Below are positions 26,618 to 35,627 of a stretch of 64,000 nt of DNA, piece by piece; the stretch's first letter is position 1, and each line of letters starts with the position of its first letter. The position numbers and the translations under genes were made by a program. This stretch comes from Halorubrum sp. DM2. GTDB lineage: Archaea > Halobacteriota > Halobacteria > Halobacteriales > Haloferacaceae. The notes under the pieces are model-generated. The model saw nothing but the letters and a program-made list of their open reading frames with translations. It was not told where the DNA came from and did no database searches. The stretch spans positions 1,361,650 to 1,425,649 of the forward strand of contig NZ_LR594487.1 in assembly GCF_901686465.1 (NCBI RefSeq), given 5' to 3'.

Positions 26618-27456
26618 GCCGGCGCGTCGACGGGGCCGAACCGCCCGCAGGCGACGGCCCCTTCCTCGTCGCCGCGAGCCTCAGCGGCGTCGCGGACGCC
26701 GAGTGGGCCCGGAGGGCGGCCGACCACGTCGACGTCGCGCTGCTCGGCGGCGTCGCACTCGACCCGGCCAGCCGCGCCGCCGCCCGCGACCTCGTCGCCC
26801 GCGGGCGCGAGGAGTTTCTCCCGACTGACCCGCTCGCGTTCGTCGCCGACCAGCTCGACGCGGTCGCGGACGCCGACGCGCCGGCCAGACCGGGGATCAA
26901 CGTCCGGAGCGCGACCCTCGAACCGGTCCGCGAGACCGCAGAGATCTGCGCCGACCGCGACGCGGTCTGCGAGATCAACGCCCACTGCCGGCAGCCGGAA
27001 CTGCGCGCGGTCGGCTGCGGCGAGTCGCTCCTGCGCGATCCGGACCGCTTGGAGCGATACGTCGCCGCCGCGGCCGAGGCGGGCGCGACGACGAGCGTGA
27101 AGGTCCGCGCGGCGGTCCCCGGCGTCGACCTCGTCGCGGCCGCGGAGACCGCCGCGGAGGCCGGCGCGGACTGGGTCCACGTCGACGCGATGGACTCTGA
27201 GCCCGCGGTCGGCGAGGTCGCGAGCGCGCTCGACGACGGACCCCCCGACGCGACGCTCGTCGCGAACAACGGCGTTCGCGGCCGAGAGACGGTCGCCGAG
27301 TACGCGGCCTACGGCGCTGACGGGGTGAGCGTCGGTCGCCCGACGGAGGAGCCGCCCGTCCTCGCGCGCGTCGCCGACGCCGTCGCCGACTGGCGGGCGG
27401 GGGCGCTGCGCGACCGCGGCGGCGACGCGGAACTGGAACCGGAGGCACGACCGTGA
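26614..27456 (+). CDS. Dus-like TIM-barrel flavoprotein
   Basis: 280-residue protein resembling archaeal tRNA-dihydrouridine synthase-like TIM barrels. Supporting stretches are [75 protein letters not shown] and [27 protein letters not shown], the last two matching the FMN phosphate site. The usual catalytic NxGCP loop reads NAHCRQ here: the cysteine is kept but its Gly and Pro are not. Its GTG start lies within the cofD stop. Position between cofD and a CitG-like gene suggests a cofactor role rather than ordinary tRNA modification; that is inference. Confidence 0.75.
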   Translation: MSRRVDGAEPPAGDGPFLVAASLSGVADAEWARRAADHVDVALLGGVALDPASRAAARDLVARGREEFLPTDPLAFVADQLDAVADADAPARPGINVRSATLEPVRETAEICADRDAVCEINAHCRQPELRAVGCGESLLRDPDRLERYVAAAAEAGATTSVKVRAAVPGVDLVAAAETAAEAGADWVHVDAMDSEPAVGEVASALDDGPPDATLVANNGVRGRETVAEYAAYGADGVSVGRPTEEPPVLARVADAVADWRAGALRDRGGDAELEPEARP

Positions 27457-28472
27457 CCCGACGCGAGCGTCGGGAGCGCCGGCGGTCGGACGGGAACGAT
27501 CCCGTCGACGACGCGACGCTCGCGCTCTTGGTGGAGGTCGCCGGCACGCCGAAGCCGGGGAACGTCGACCGGCACCGCGACCTCGACGACCTGCGGTTCG
27601 AGTCGTTCCTCGGCGGCGCGGTCGGTGCCCGGGCGGGACTCGAACTGGCGGCGGAGACGGCGAACGGAGGCTCGCCGGACGGGACGGTCGGGGTCGGCGA
27701 CGCCTTCGAGCGCGCCGTCGAGGGGATGGCCGCGCGCGCCGGCACGAACACGCAGTTCGGCTGCCTGCTGCTCCTCACGCCGTTGGTTCGCGCGGCCGCG
27801 GACCCCGACCGCGACCTCTCGCCCGCGGGCGTCGGCGCGGTCTGTCGGGCGACGACGGTCGACGACGCGGTCGCCTTCTACCGAGCGTTCGAGGCCGTCG
27901 ACGTCGCGGTCGGCGACCCGCCGCCGGGCGCTGACGACCTCGACGTGCGGCGCGGGAGCGACGCCGAACCCGCGCTCCGGGAGCGCGATATGACGCTGCG
28001 AGACGTGCTGGCGCTGTCGGCTGCCCCCGACGACCTGGACCGCGTCCCCGACCGGAACGCCGCGGAATGGGTCGAGGGGTTCCCGCGGACGTTCCGCGCG
28101 GCCGAGTGGATCCTGACCGACGAGGGACCGCTCGCCGACCGGGCGGCCCGGGCGTTCCTCGGGCTGCTCGCCGCGGAGCCGGACACCCTCGTCGCGTCGA
28201 CGCGGGGGGCCGAGACGGCCCGCGAGGCGAGCGCGCGAGCGCGAGCAGTCTTGGAGCTGGGCGAGGGCGAGCCGGACAAAGGGAACGCGACGGGTCCGGT
28301 CGGAAGCGTCGACGCGGTCGACGCGGCCGCGGTCCACGACGCCGACCTCGACGCCGCCGAGTCGCTGGCGGAAGCGTTCGCCGCCGAGGGGATCAACCCG
28401 GGGACGACCGCCGACCTCACCTGCGCGGCGCTGTTCGTCGCGCTCCGGCGCGGCGCGGAGGTGGCGCCGTGA
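27453..28472 (+). CDS. CitG-like protein (triphosphoribosyl-dephospho-CoA synthase family)
   Basis: 339-residue protein of the CitG/MJ1655-like family, whose bacterial members make the citrate lyase prosthetic-group precursor. Motifs visible are VAGTPKPGNVDRHRDLDD, FESFLGGAVGARAG, AGTNTQFGCLLLLTPL and AEGINPGTTADLTCA. No citrate lyase genes are nearby, and haloarchaea do not need that cofactor, so the archaeal branch probably has another substrate. The GTG at 27453 overlaps the previous stop by four bases and the stop at 28470-28472 overlaps the next GTG. The Arg-rich first ten residues suggest the true start could lie a few codons later. Confidence 0.8.
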   Translation: MTRRERRERRRSDGNDPVDDATLALLVEVAGTPKPGNVDRHRDLDDLRFESFLGGAVGARAGLELAAETANGGSPDGTVGVGDAFERAVEGMAARAGTNTQFGCLLLLTPLVRAAADPDRDLSPAGVGAVCRATTVDDAVAFYRAFEAVDVAVGDPPPGADDLDVRRGSDAEPALRERDMTLRDVLALSAAPDDLDRVPDRNAAEWVEGFPRTFRAAEWILTDEGPLADRAARAFLGLLAAEPDTLVASTRGAETAREASARARAVLELGEGEPDKGNATGPVGSVDAVDAAAVHDADLDAAESLAEAFAAEGINPGTTADLTCAALFVALRRGAEVAP

Positions 28473-29122
28473 CGCCGGAACCGAGGGACGACCGCGGTCC
28501 CGACCGCGACGATCCGACCGGCGTCGCTCCCGACGGCTGGCCGGTGTCACTCCGGGGTGTCACCGAGTCCGTCGTGACGACGCGCGGGCCGAACGACCGG
28601 TGGAACGTCGCGGCGCTGGGGCTTCACGCGCCGGACGACCCCGGGGATCCGGTCACCGCGCGCACCTACGGGCGCACCCGCACGTGGCGGAACTTCACCG
28701 AGCGCGGCGGCGGCGTGGTCCAGTTCACCGTCGACCCGCGGACGTTCGTGGACGCGGCGCTCACGGTTCGGGAGGCCGACGAGCCGGTCCTGCCGAGCGC
28801 CGACGCGTGGGTCGAGGTCCGCGTCGAGGCGGTCGCGGTCGAGACCGAGGGCGACACGACGATCCGGACGTGGGAGTTGGAGCCGGTGGAGTCGGCGGTC
28901 GCGGCCGAGCGCGTTCCGACGGTAAACCGGGGCTTCGGCGCGGTCGTCGACGCCACGGTGGCCGCCTCGCGGCTCGACGTGCCGTCGTTCGACACCGAGG
29001 AGCTGCTCGACCGGCTCCGCTACTTCGCCGACGTGGTCGACCGCTGCGGCGGGCCGGCCGAGCGCGAGGCGTTCGCCCGGATCGACGAGGCGGCCGGGTG
29101 GCGGGAGCTCGACGGGTCGTGA
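28469..29122 (+). CDS. DUF447 family protein
   Basis: 217-residue protein from GTG 28469, which overlaps the stop of the CitG-like gene. It matches DUF447, a flavin-reductase-like split-barrel family: VTESVVTTRGPNDRWNVAALGL, ARTYGRTRTWRNF, GGGVVQFTVDPRTFVDAALTV and NRGFGAVVDATVAASRLDV. The family co-occurs with tetrahydromethanopterin or methanofuran-linked genes in methanogens and methylotrophs, as I recall, but haloarchaea use folate. It is the last gene of the cofD operon; the longer open frame beginning at 28067 is an artefact. Confidence 0.8.
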   Translation: MTPEPRDDRGPDRDDPTGVAPDGWPVSLRGVTESVVTTRGPNDRWNVAALGLHAPDDPGDPVTARTYGRTRTWRNFTERGGGVVQFTVDPRTFVDAALTVREADEPVLPSADAWVEVRVEAVAVETEGDTTIRTWELEPVESAVAAERVPTVNRGFGAVVDATVAASRLDVPSFDTEELLDRLRYFADVVDRCGGPAEREAFARIDEAAGWRELDGS

Positions 29123-29197
29123 GGACGCGGGAGCGACGCGGCGAGTCGGATTCGAGGTCGGGACCGCGCCTCGCGGCCGCTCGCGGCGGAACGAACC

Positions 29198-29205
29198 CTT
29201 TTAGT
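29198..29205 (+). promoter_or_regulatory. TATA-like box of the S17e gene
   Basis: CTTTTAGT is 24-31 bases before the ATG at 29229, preceded by a C-rich BRE-like stretch; it implies a leaderless transcript. Confidence 0.5.
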
Positions 29206-29228
29206 TCGGGCCACCGGTATCGCTCGGT

Positions 29229-29423
29229 ATGGCCATCAAGCCCAAGTACATCAAGCAGCTGGGGAACGCCCTGCTGGAGCGGTATCCCGACTCGTTCAAC
29301 ACGGACTTCGAGACGAACAAGGACAGCGTCACGGCGCTGACCACCGTCGAGTCGAAGGGCGTCCGCAACCGCATCGCGGGCTACGTCACGCAGAAGAAGG
29401 CGCAGGCGGCGAAACACGCGTAA
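29229..29423 (+). CDS. rps17e: Ribosomal protein S17e (eS17)
   Basis: Small-subunit ribosomal protein specific to archaea and eukaryotes. The 64-residue sequence MAIKPKYIKQLGNALLERYP followed by FNTDFETNKDSV and SKGVRNRIAGYVTQ is a full match to the archaeal length. It is a single gene after the cofD operon with its own TATA-like box, followed by a 135-base gap. Confidence 0.97.
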   Translation: MAIKPKYIKQLGNALLERYPDSFNTDFETNKDSVTALTTVESKGVRNRIAGYVTQKKAQAAKHA

Positions 29424-29558
29424 AGCGAGTTCTCTGCCGGTTCGTTTCGCCAGCGTCGAGCAGCAGGTTTGGTTGTCGCCCGCGGCGGGCCGGGTCTCTT
29501 CTCGATCTGACGACGCCCCTCCCGACGCTTATCCCGGAAGCCGCGGCCACCACCGCCG

Positions 29559-30794
29559 ATGGACGCGCTCGTGCGGCCGGTGGTCGACCCGACGTTCGCG
29601 GCGGGCGCGCTGGCGTTCCTGCTCGGCGGCGTCGCGCTCGGCACCGCGAGCGGGCTGGTTCCGGGGCTTCACGCCAACAACTTCGCGCTGCTTCTGGCCG
29701 GGTTCGCCCCGTCCGTCCCGGCCGACCCGCTGTTCGTGGGCGTCGCGATGCTCGGCGCGGGCGTCGTCCACTCCTTTCTCGACATCGTCCCCGCGCTCGC
29801 GCTGGGCGTCCCCGACGCCGCGACCGCGGTCGCCGCGCTTCCCGGTCACCGGTTGGTGATCGCGGGGCGGGGGCGTGAGGCAGTCCGGCTCTCCGCGGTC
29901 GGCTCCGGGCTGGCGGTCGCGCTCGCCGTGCCGCTGGCGGTGCCGATCACGTGGGTGATGGTCCGGGCGTACCCGACGCTGCGGGCGCACCTCCCGGTGT
30001 TGCTGGCGGGCATCGTCGCGCTGCTCGTGCTCACGGAGTCGTCGCGGCGGGCCGCGGTCGGCGGACTGGTCGCGTTCCTCGCGAGCGCCGCGCTCGGACT
30101 GGCGACGCTCGACGCCGACCCGGCCGCACCGCTGTCGACCGGGGGCGTCCTCGCGCCGCTCTTCGCCGGGCTGTTCGGCGTTCCCGTCCTCGTCGACGCC
30201 CTCGGCGGCGATGGCGTCCCGCCGCAGGCGGACCCGCGGATGGCGATGGACGCGCGCGCCCTCGGGACGAGCGCCAGCGCCGGCTCGCTCGCGGGCGCGG
30301 TGGTCGGGTACGTCCCGGGGGTGTCGGCCGCAATCGCCGCCGTGGCCGCGATGCCGGCGGTGCCGCGCAAGTCGGCCGACCGCGGATTCGTCGTGGCGAC
30401 GAGCGGCGCGAACACGGCGAACACGATATTTGCACTGTTCGCGCTGGTCGCGCTCGGAACGCCGCGGACGGGCGTGACCGTCGCGATCGACCGTGCCGGC
30501 GTCCCGTTCGCGTTGCCGATCCTGCTCGTCGCGGCCGCGACCGCCGCGTGCTTCGGGTTCGCGCTCGTCGTGCTGCTCGGCGACCCGTACCTGCGGATCG
30601 TCGGCAACGCCGACTACACTCGGCTGTCACTCGGCGTTTTGGGGTTGCTCGCGCTCCTCTCGTACGCGTTCGCCGGGGCGTTCGGCGTCGGCGTCCTCCT
30701 CGTTGCTGGCGCGTTGGGGCTCGTCCCGCCGCGGCTCGGTACCCGGCGCGTCCACCTGATGGGCGTGCTGATCGGCCCGCTGATCGTCGGTTGA
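29559..30794 (+). CDS. TctA-like membrane permease
   Basis: 411-residue polytopic membrane protein of the tripartite tricarboxylate transporter TctA/archaeal DUF112 type. Signature stretches are [55 protein letters not shown] and the [17 protein letters not shown] helix break. Bacterial TctA works with TctB and a periplasmic TctC, none of which is next to this gene; archaeal homologues occur alone as well, so the substrate is unknown. ATG 29559 gives a short cytoplasmic tail before the first helix. Confidence 0.82.
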   Translation: MDALVRPVVDPTFAAGALAFLLGGVALGTASGLVPGLHANNFALLLAGFAPSVPADPLFVGVAMLGAGVVHSFLDIVPALALGVPDAATAVAALPGHRLVIAGRGREAVRLSAVGSGLAVALAVPLAVPITWVMVRAYPTLRAHLPVLLAGIVALLVLTESSRRAAVGGLVAFLASAALGLATLDADPAAPLSTGGVLAPLFAGLFGVPVLVDALGGDGVPPQADPRMAMDARALGTSASAGSLAGAVVGYVPGVSAAIAAVAAMPAVPRKSADRGFVVATSGANTANTIFALFALVALGTPRTGVTVAIDRAGVPFALPILLVAAATAACFGFALVVLLGDPYLRIVGNADYTRLSLGVLGLLALLSYAFAGAFGVGVLLVAGALGLVPPRLGTRRVHLMGVLIGPLIVG

Positions 30795-30927
30795 GGCCGC
30801 GACGGAGGCGTGGCAGAGAGCCGCCGGCCGGCGCGGTCCGGGCGGTCGAGCGGTGCGGTATCGGGCCGCACGGACCGTTCCGGGGCAAAGAACAACGGTT
30901 AAAAGTCGCGCGCTGGTGAGTACGTGT

Positions 30928-31107
30928 ATGAGCCAGAGCGACTCGAAGGGTACCCCGCAGTGCGTCTCCTGTGGGATCCAGGTGTCCGGCATGAACGCCG
31001 CACGATTCTCCTGTCCGGACTGCGGTGCCACCATCTACCGGTGTGCGAAGTGCCGGAAGCAGAGCAACCTCTACGAGTGCCACGACTGCGGCTTCCGGGG
31101 GCCCTGA
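30928..31107 (+). CDS. Small zinc-ribbon protein (HVO_2753-like)
   Basis: 59-residue protein with four CxxC pairs: CVSCG, CPDCG, CAKCR and CHDCG, enough to bind two zinc ions in a two-ribbon fold. Proteins of this family in Haloferax volcanii are reported as needed for swarming and biofilm formation. A TATA-like GTTAAAAG at 30896-30903 lies 25-32 bases before the ATG. The aEF-1beta gene follows after one base, so the two share a transcript, which links it to translation by context. Confidence 0.9.
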   Translation: MSQSDSKGTPQCVSCGIQVSGMNAARFSCPDCGATIYRCAKCRKQSNLYECHDCGFRGP

Positions 31108-31108
31108 G

Positions 31109-31375
31109 ATGGGGGACGTCGCCGCGAAGATCAAGGTCATGCCGAACAGTCCCGACATCGACCTCGACGACCTCCAAGACCGTCTGGAGGAGGTCCTGCC
31201 CGAGGGCGCAAAGATCCGCGGCTTCGAGCGCGACGACGTCGCGTTCGGGCTGGTCGCGCTCCTCCCGACCGTCATCGTTCCCGACGGCGCGGGCGGCACG
31301 GAGGCCGTCGAAGAGGCGTTCTCGCAGGTCGAGGACGTCGAGTCGGTCGCGGTCGAGAACGTCGGTCGCCTCTGA
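31109..31375 (+). CDS. ef1b: Elongation factor 1-beta (aEF-1beta)
   Basis: 88-residue nucleotide exchange factor for aEF-1alpha. The alpha-beta sandwich pattern is complete: [20 protein letters not shown] at the start, [21 protein letters not shown] in the middle and [12 protein letters not shown] at the end. The ATG overlaps the zinc-ribbon stop region (TGAGATG), indicating translational coupling. Confidence 0.95.
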   Translation: MGDVAAKIKVMPNSPDIDLDDLQDRLEEVLPEGAKIRGFERDDVAFGLVALLPTVIVPDGAGGTEAVEEAFSQVEDVESVAVENVGRL

Positions 31376-31512
31376 GGCGGCGAACCGTCTAACGCGTCGC
31401 GTTCGCGACGCTCGCGGTCCGTTTTGCGAATTCGTTCGGTTCGAAGAGCGACTGCGCCGTGAACTGCGGTCGGGCCGCGAAGCAGCCGAATGAGGCCGTC
31501 TGAACGCGTCGG

Positions 31513-31950
31513 TTACCGGCCCGACTCGTAGAACTCCTCGCGGTACACGCGCCCGAAGGCGTTGCGCCGGAGGGTGCTGGCGGCCGCGTCCGGCTCGTCC
31601 TGGTACGTCGCGGCGATCACCGTGTCCGCGAAGGGAATCGGGTGCCAGACGACGTTGTCGACGTTATCGGAGCCGATCCGGACCACGTCCCCGTCGTCGA
31701 AGTCGCTGTCGGCGAGCCACGCGTCGAACTCGCTCTCCTCGCCGACGTGGACCGCGAGCAGCTCCGCGAACGTCGCGTCGCGCGCGGTGCGGATCACCTC
31801 CGGCGTGACGCGCTCGTCGTACTCGTCGGCGTCGAACGACATCGCCTTGGTCGCCTCGCGGACGACGACCTGCGCGACGGGACCGACCTCCTCGTACCGT
31901 TCGAGCGCCTCTGCTCGCGTCTCGGGAGCGAACGTGCCTCTGGTCTCCAT
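31513..31950 (-). CDS. DUF5809 family protein
   Basis: 145-residue acidic haloarchaeal protein of unknown function. It starts METRGTFAPETRAEALERYEE and ends with FGRVYREEFYESGR, and contains VVREATKAMSFDADEYDERV and WHPIPFADTVIAATY. It is predicted soluble with no metal motif. The gene follows the DUF5810 gene on the same strand (36 bases apart), a pairing I recall from other haloarchaea. Confidence 0.8.
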   Translation of the reverse strand: METRGTFAPETRAEALERYEEVGPVAQVVVREATKAMSFDADEYDERVTPEVIRTARDATFAELLAVHVGEESEFDAWLADSDFDDGDVVRIGSDNVDNVVWHPIPFADTVIAATYQDEPDAAASTLRRNAFGRVYREEFYESGR

Positions 31951-31986
31951 ACGCGGCGTTGACCGGGCGCGGGCAAGGGCGTTCCG

Positions 31987-32532
31987 CTACGCGTCGCGGT
32001 CAGGGGCGTCGGTGGAGGCGTCGTCCTCGGCGTCCGCGTCACCCGCATCGGGGTCGGCGTCGTCCGCGGCGGCTTCGTCTCCGGCCGCCTCTCGGGTCAG
32101 CTCGCGCGCCTCGCGGATCGCCTCCACGACGGCCGGGTCGTCGAGCGCGTCGGGGTCGGGAACGCCGACTCCGGGGGACCCGCTCTGCCCGGAGTGGTCG
32201 TGATCGTGGCCGTGGTCGTGGCCTGCGTGGTCGTGGCCCGCGTGGTCGCCACCGTGACCGGCGTCGCTCGCGGTCGCACCCGACCCCATCCCCACGTCCG
32301 GGCGACCGCGGGAGACGGTGTCCTCGAACACCTCGTTGTACTCGGCGTCGTCGGCGTGGGGCGTCACCTCGGCCGCGAGCCCCGCCGGCTCCCTGTCGCC
32401 CCAGTCGGCGACGTGCTCGTCGAGCCAGTCCTCGTGGTCGCCGCCGTGGAGCATCGCGGTGAACGCGAGGTGGTGCGCGAGGTGTTCGCCGTCGCGCTGC
32501 GGGGTGTCACAGACGGGGCACGCGTATCCCAT
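31987..32532 (-). CDS. DUF5810 family protein with histidine-rich linker
   Basis: 181-residue protein from ATG 32532. The conserved N-terminal domain has a CPVCDTP zinc pair, then EHLAHHLAFTAMLHGGDHEDWLDEH, resembling a C2H2-like zinc site. Residues 92-117 are a His/Gly/Asp run (about nine histidines) that could bind extra metal, and the C terminus is an acidic tail. An upstream frame to 32649 overlaps repeat copy C and is not typical of the family. It pairs with the downstream DUF5809 gene. Function unknown. Confidence 0.8.
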   Translation of the reverse strand: MGYACPVCDTPQRDGEHLAHHLAFTAMLHGGDHEDWLDEHVADWGDREPAGLAAEVTPHADDAEYNEVFEDTVSRGRPDVGMGSGATASDAGHGGDHAGHDHAGHDHGHDHDHSGQSGSPGVGVPDPDALDDPAVVEAIREARELTREAAGDEAAADDADPDAGDADAEDDASTDAPDRDA

Positions 32533-32632
32533 GTCGGGCGTGGGTTCGTCGGTGAGCCGTAAAGCCGCGTCGGCCTCATACGTATGGAAAGTGTCGACCG
32601 ATCGGGACGATGTGGTCGGTTTCATTGCGAGC

Positions 32633-32976
32633 GAGCCAACCGAGAACACCGTCGAAGCCCCAGCCGCGAGGACCTCCGAAAGACGGTCGCCTCGCTTCGC
32701 TCGGCGCTGCGTCTTTCGTGGTCCCGCTCGCTTTCGCTCGCGGGACTCGCGCGACTCGCTGTGCTCCTCGGTCGTTCGCTTCGCTCACTCCCTTGCGGTG
32801 CTTACTTCGTCGTGCTTCGTCCTCGCGGCTGCCCCTTCGAATCCCGCCCCGCACCGCACAGCGACCGCACCTCACGCCTCCCCAGCCTCGTCGCTGGCGG
32901 TCTTCGCTTCGCTCGACAGCCAGCGACTCCCTCGCGCGTGCGACTCGCGCCCTGCGGGCGCTCGTCGGCACGCGCC
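32633..32976 (+). repeat. Structured repeat element, copy C
   Basis: Plus-strand copy in the 556-base gap 32533-33088. The leader CAACCGAGAACACC matches copy D, then box 2 GAAGCCCCAGCCG (32653-32666). Outer stem cagccgcgaggac/gtcctcgcggctg (32661-32673 with 32819-32831) encloses 145 bases with hairpins CGAAAGACG/CGTCTTTCG (32677-32685 with 32710-32718) and GTCCCGC/GCGGGAC (32721-32727 with 32740-32746). The conserved linear block (32829-32892) follows, then stem 2 GTCGCTGGC/GCCAGCGAC (32890-32898 with 32919-32927), and stem 3 GCGCGTGC/GCACGCGC (32934-32941 with 32968-32975) around GCGCCC/GGGCGC. A TTTATAAA (32990-32997) lies just beyond its end. Confidence 0.88.
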
Positions 32977-33030
32977 GACCGCCGATTGTTTATAAATCGA
33001 GTCGTCGCCGTCCTGTATCGATAACAGCAA

Positions 33031-33038
33031 CTTTATCA
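33031..33038 (+). promoter_or_regulatory. TATA-like box of the aIF2-gamma operon
   Basis: CTTTATCA lies 50-57 bases before the GTG at 33089, leaving a leader of about 25-30 bases that contains a Shine-Dalgarno sequence, unlike the mostly leaderless genes around it. Confidence 0.45.
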
Positions 33039-33076
33039 CTCGCACGGGGCGAATTTTCGGTAAGACTACTCCGTTA

Positions 33077-33082
33077 GGAGGT
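33077..33082 (+). promoter_or_regulatory. Strong Shine-Dalgarno site deciding the GTG start of aIF2-gamma
   Basis: GGAGGT ends six bases before GTG 33089. It is the clearest ribosome binding site in the window and fixes the start of the aIF2-gamma reading frame at that GTG. Confidence 0.7.
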
Positions 33083-33088
33083 CCAACA

Positions 33089-34333
33089 GTGACTGAAGCC
33101 AACACACAACCGGAGGTGAACATCGGTCTCGTCGGTCACGTCGACCACGGGAAGACGACGCTGGTACAGGCGTTGTCCGGCTCGTGGACCGACCAGCACA
33201 GCGAGGAGATGAAACGCGGCATCTCGATACGGCTGGGGTACGCGGACGCGACGTTCCGCCGCTGTCCCGGCGTCGACGAGCCGGAGTGTTACACCGTCGA
33301 CGAGGAGTGCGAGGACGGCTCCGCGAGCGAGCCGGTCCGGACGGTGTCGTTCGTCGACGCGCCGGGCCACGAGACGCTGATGGCGACGATGCTGTCGGGT
33401 GCCTCGATCATGGACGGGGCGGTCCTCGTCGTGAGCGCGACCGAGGACGTCCCGCAGGCCCAGACGGAAGAACACCTGATGGCGCTCGATCTCATCGGCA
33501 TCGAGAACATCGTCATCGCGCAGAACAAGGTGGACCTGGTCGACCGCGACCGCGCCGTCGACAACTACCAGCAGATCCAGGAGTTCGTCGAGGGCACGGT
33601 CGCCGAGGACGCGCCGATCGTCCCCGTCTCGGCCCAACAGGAGGTCAACCTCGACCTCCTCATCGACGCCATCGAGTCCGAGATCCCGACGCCCGAGCGC
33701 GACCCGAGCGAGCACGCCCGGATGTACGCGGCCCGCTCGTTCGACATCAACCGACCGGGCGCGACCGCCGAGGACCTCAAGGGCGGCGTCGTCGGCGGCT
33801 CGCTCGTCGCGGGCGAGCTGTCGGTCGGCGACGGGCTGGAGATCCGCCCGGGCCGCGAGGTCGACGAGGAGGGTCAGACGGAGTGGCGGCCCCTCGAAAC
33901 GACCGTCCGCTCGCTTCAGGCGGGCGACCACGACGTCGAGACCGCCCACCCCGGGGGACTCCTCGGCGTCGGCACCGGACTCGATCCGAGCCTGACGAAG
34001 GGCGACGCCCTCGCCGGGCAGGTCGCGGGCGAGCCGGGGACGCTCCCGCCGACCCGCGAAGAGTTCGAGATGACAGTCGACCTCCTCGACCGCGTCGTCG
34101 GCAAGGAGGACGACGAGAGCGGCGAGAGCGACATCGAGGAGATCAGCACCGGCGAACCGCTGATGCTCACGGTGGGCACGGCGACGACGGTCGGTGCCGT
34201 GACGAGCGCGCGCGACGGCGAGTGCGAGGTGAGCCTCAAGCGGCCCGTCTGCGCCGAGGAGGGCGCACAGATCGCGATCAACCGGCGCGTCGGCGCGCGC
34301 TGGCGACTCATCGGCGTCGGGACCCTCGCGTAG
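33089..34333 (+). CDS. eif2g: Translation initiation factor aIF2 subunit gamma
   Basis: GTPase subunit that carries initiator Met-tRNA to the small ribosomal subunit. 414 residues; G1 loop [10 protein letters not shown] at about 16, switch region [15 protein letters not shown], the zinc-knuckle cysteines in [19 protein letters not shown]3 [10 protein letters not shown]4 AQNKVDLV, then the two beta-barrel domains ending [25 protein letters not shown] start is supported by the GGAGGT site. The PIN, rpo7, spt4 and dephospho-CoA kinase genes follow closely on the same strand. Confidence 0.96.
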   Translation: MTEANTQPEVNIGLVGHVDHGKTTLVQALSGSWTDQHSEEMKRGISIRLGYADATFRRCPGVDEPECYTVDEECEDGSASEPVRTVSFVDAPGHETLMATMLSGASIMDGAVLVVSATEDVPQAQTEEHLMALDLIGIENIVIAQNKVDLVDRDRAVDNYQQIQEFVEGTVAEDAPIVPVSAQQEVNLDLLIDAIESEIPTPERDPSEHARMYAARSFDINRPGATAEDLKGGVVGGSLVAGELSVGDGLEIRPGREVDEEGQTEWRPLETTVRSLQAGDHDVETAHPGGLLGVGTGLDPSLTKGDALAGQVAGEPGTLPPTREEFEMTVDLLDRVVGKEDDESGESDIEEISTGEPLMLTVGTATTVGAVTSARDGECEVSLKRPVCAEEGAQIAINRRVGARWRLIGVGTLA

Positions 34334-34334
34334 C

Positions 34335-34805
34335 GTGGCCGACGACGCCCGCGCGGACGGTCGGAAACCGACCGCCGCGGGCGACGCCCACGCGGAGAGG
34401 TTCTCAGGAGACGAGACCGGCGGCGTTCCCGTCGTCGCGCTCGACGCGAGCGCCCTGATGGCCCCGGTCGAAGCTGACCTCCGGCTGTTCGAGGAGTTAG
34501 ATCGGCTCCTCGGCGGCTACGAGACCGTGGTGCCGGCGACGGTGACCGCGGAACTCGACGGGCTCCAGCGCGGAAACGGAGCGGAGGCGACCGCCGCGAG
34601 CGTCGGGGCGGACCTCGCGACGCGGGCGGAACCGGTCGAGACGGACGAATCGTACGCCGACGACGCGCTCGTCGCCCTGGCCGCGGCCGGCCGGGCCGAC
34701 GCCGTCGTCACGGTCGACGGACCCCTCGCGACCCGGGTGCTGGACGCGGGCGCACCAGTAATCGGTTTAAGGGGTCGGAACACACTGGCGATAACGGAAC
34801 CATAG
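34335..34805 (+). CDS. PIN-domain protein, predicted ribonuclease
   Basis: 156-residue protein whose residues 34-150 form a PIN nuclease domain of the Fcf1/archaeal kind. Conserved acidic positions are in VVALDASALM, VTAELDGLQ, the ESYADDALVALA stretch and VVTVDGPLATRV. The 33-residue start is polar and low in structure, so the functional start may be later than GTG 34335, which follows the aIF2-gamma stop by one base. The context, between aIF2-gamma and rpo7, is well conserved in archaea as I recall and suggests RNA processing; no antitoxin gene is present, so it is probably not a VapC toxin. Confidence 0.85.
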   Translation: MADDARADGRKPTAAGDAHAERFSGDETGGVPVVALDASALMAPVEADLRLFEELDRLLGGYETVVPATVTAELDGLQRGNGAEATAASVGADLATRAEPVETDESYADDALVALAAAGRADAVVTVDGPLATRVLDAGAPVIGLRGRNTLAITEP

Positions 34806-34826
34806 CGGCCGCGGACAACCAACAAC

Positions 34827-35402
34827 ATGTACAAACGAGTTCGACTCAAGGACACGGTCGAGGTCCCGCCGAAGCACCTGGCGGACGTCACCGACGAGCG
34901 GGTGAAAGCTCTGCTCCAAGACAAGCTGGAAGGACGGATGGACGAGGACGTCGGCAGCGTCGTGAGCGTCATCGAGGTTCACGACATCGGCGAGGGGGCG
35001 GTGTTACACAACCGGCCCGGCGTCTACTACGAGGCAGAGTTCGACGCGCTCACCTACGACCCCGACATGCAGGAGGTCGCCGACGGCACCGTCGTCGAGA
35101 CGGTGGAGTTCGGTGCCTTCGTCGGGATCGGTCCGGTGGACGGCCTCCTCCACGTCTCGCAGATCACCGACGAGTACCTCACATTCGACGGCGCGAACCA
35201 GCAGCTCGCCTCGTCGGACTCCGACAAGACGCTTGGGGTCGACGACGCCGTGCGCGTCCGCGTCGTCACCAAGAGCATCGACGAGCGCAACCCGCGGGAC
35301 TCGAAGATCGGACTCACGGCGAAACAGCCCGGTCTCGGCAAACACGAGTGGCTCGAAGGCCAGCGGAAACACCGCGAACAGACCGGTGAGGAGGCCGACT
35401 GA
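34827..35402 (+). CDS. rpo7: RNA polymerase subunit Rpo7 (E')
   Basis: Stalk subunit of archaeal RNA polymerase, partner of Rpo4. 191 residues: N-terminal RNP-like domain (MYKRVRLKDTVEVPPKHLAD, LQDKLEGRMDEDVGSVVSVIEV) and an S1 RNA-binding domain from about 80 (DGTVVETVEFGAFVGIGPVDGLLHVSQI). Its stop shares one base with the ATG of spt4 (TGATG). Confidence 0.95.
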   Translation: MYKRVRLKDTVEVPPKHLADVTDERVKALLQDKLEGRMDEDVGSVVSVIEVHDIGEGAVLHNRPGVYYEAEFDALTYDPDMQEVADGTVVETVEFGAFVGIGPVDGLLHVSQITDEYLTFDGANQQLASSDSDKTLGVDDAVRVRVVTKSIDERNPRDSKIGLTAKQPGLGKHEWLEGQRKHREQTGEEAD

Positions 35403-35599
35403 TGGCCGAGGACCGCCTGGCGTGTCGCGAGTGTCACCACGTCAACGACCCCGACGCCCAGACCTGCGCGCTCTGTGGGTCGTCGTCGCTGACTGAGGAC
35501 TGGGCGGGCTACGTCATCATCAGCAAGCCCGCGGACAGCCAGATCGCCGAGGAGATGAACGTCTCCGAGGCGGGCGCGTACGCGCTCAAGGTCCGGTAA
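35402..35599 (+). CDS. spt4: Transcription elongation factor Spt4 (RpoE'')
   Basis: 65-residue zinc protein that pairs with Spt5 to keep RNA polymerase processive. Two zinc pairs CRECHH and CALCGS, then WAGYVIISKPADSQIAEEMN, the Spt5-binding strand. The pattern CxxC-x14-CxxC and short length match archaeal Spt4. Overlaps rpo7 by one base. Confidence 0.95.
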   Translation: MAEDRLACRECHHVNDPDAQTCALCGSSSLTEDWAGYVIISKPADSQIAEEMNVSEAGAYALKVR

Positions 35600-35627
35600 C
35601 CGTCCCTATCGTCACCGATCGAACCCG

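Noticed and set aside
28067-29122. 351-codon frame including the DUF447 gene
   Set aside because: The first 134 codons overlap the CitG-like gene out of frame; DUF447 similarity begins after the GTG at 28469.
32829-32860. TTCGAATCCC in copy C, like a tRNA T-loop
   Set aside because: The bases around it cannot form the T-stem (C opposite C), there is no D arm or anticodon arm, and other copies read TTCGAGTCC. No tRNA or attachment site is supported.
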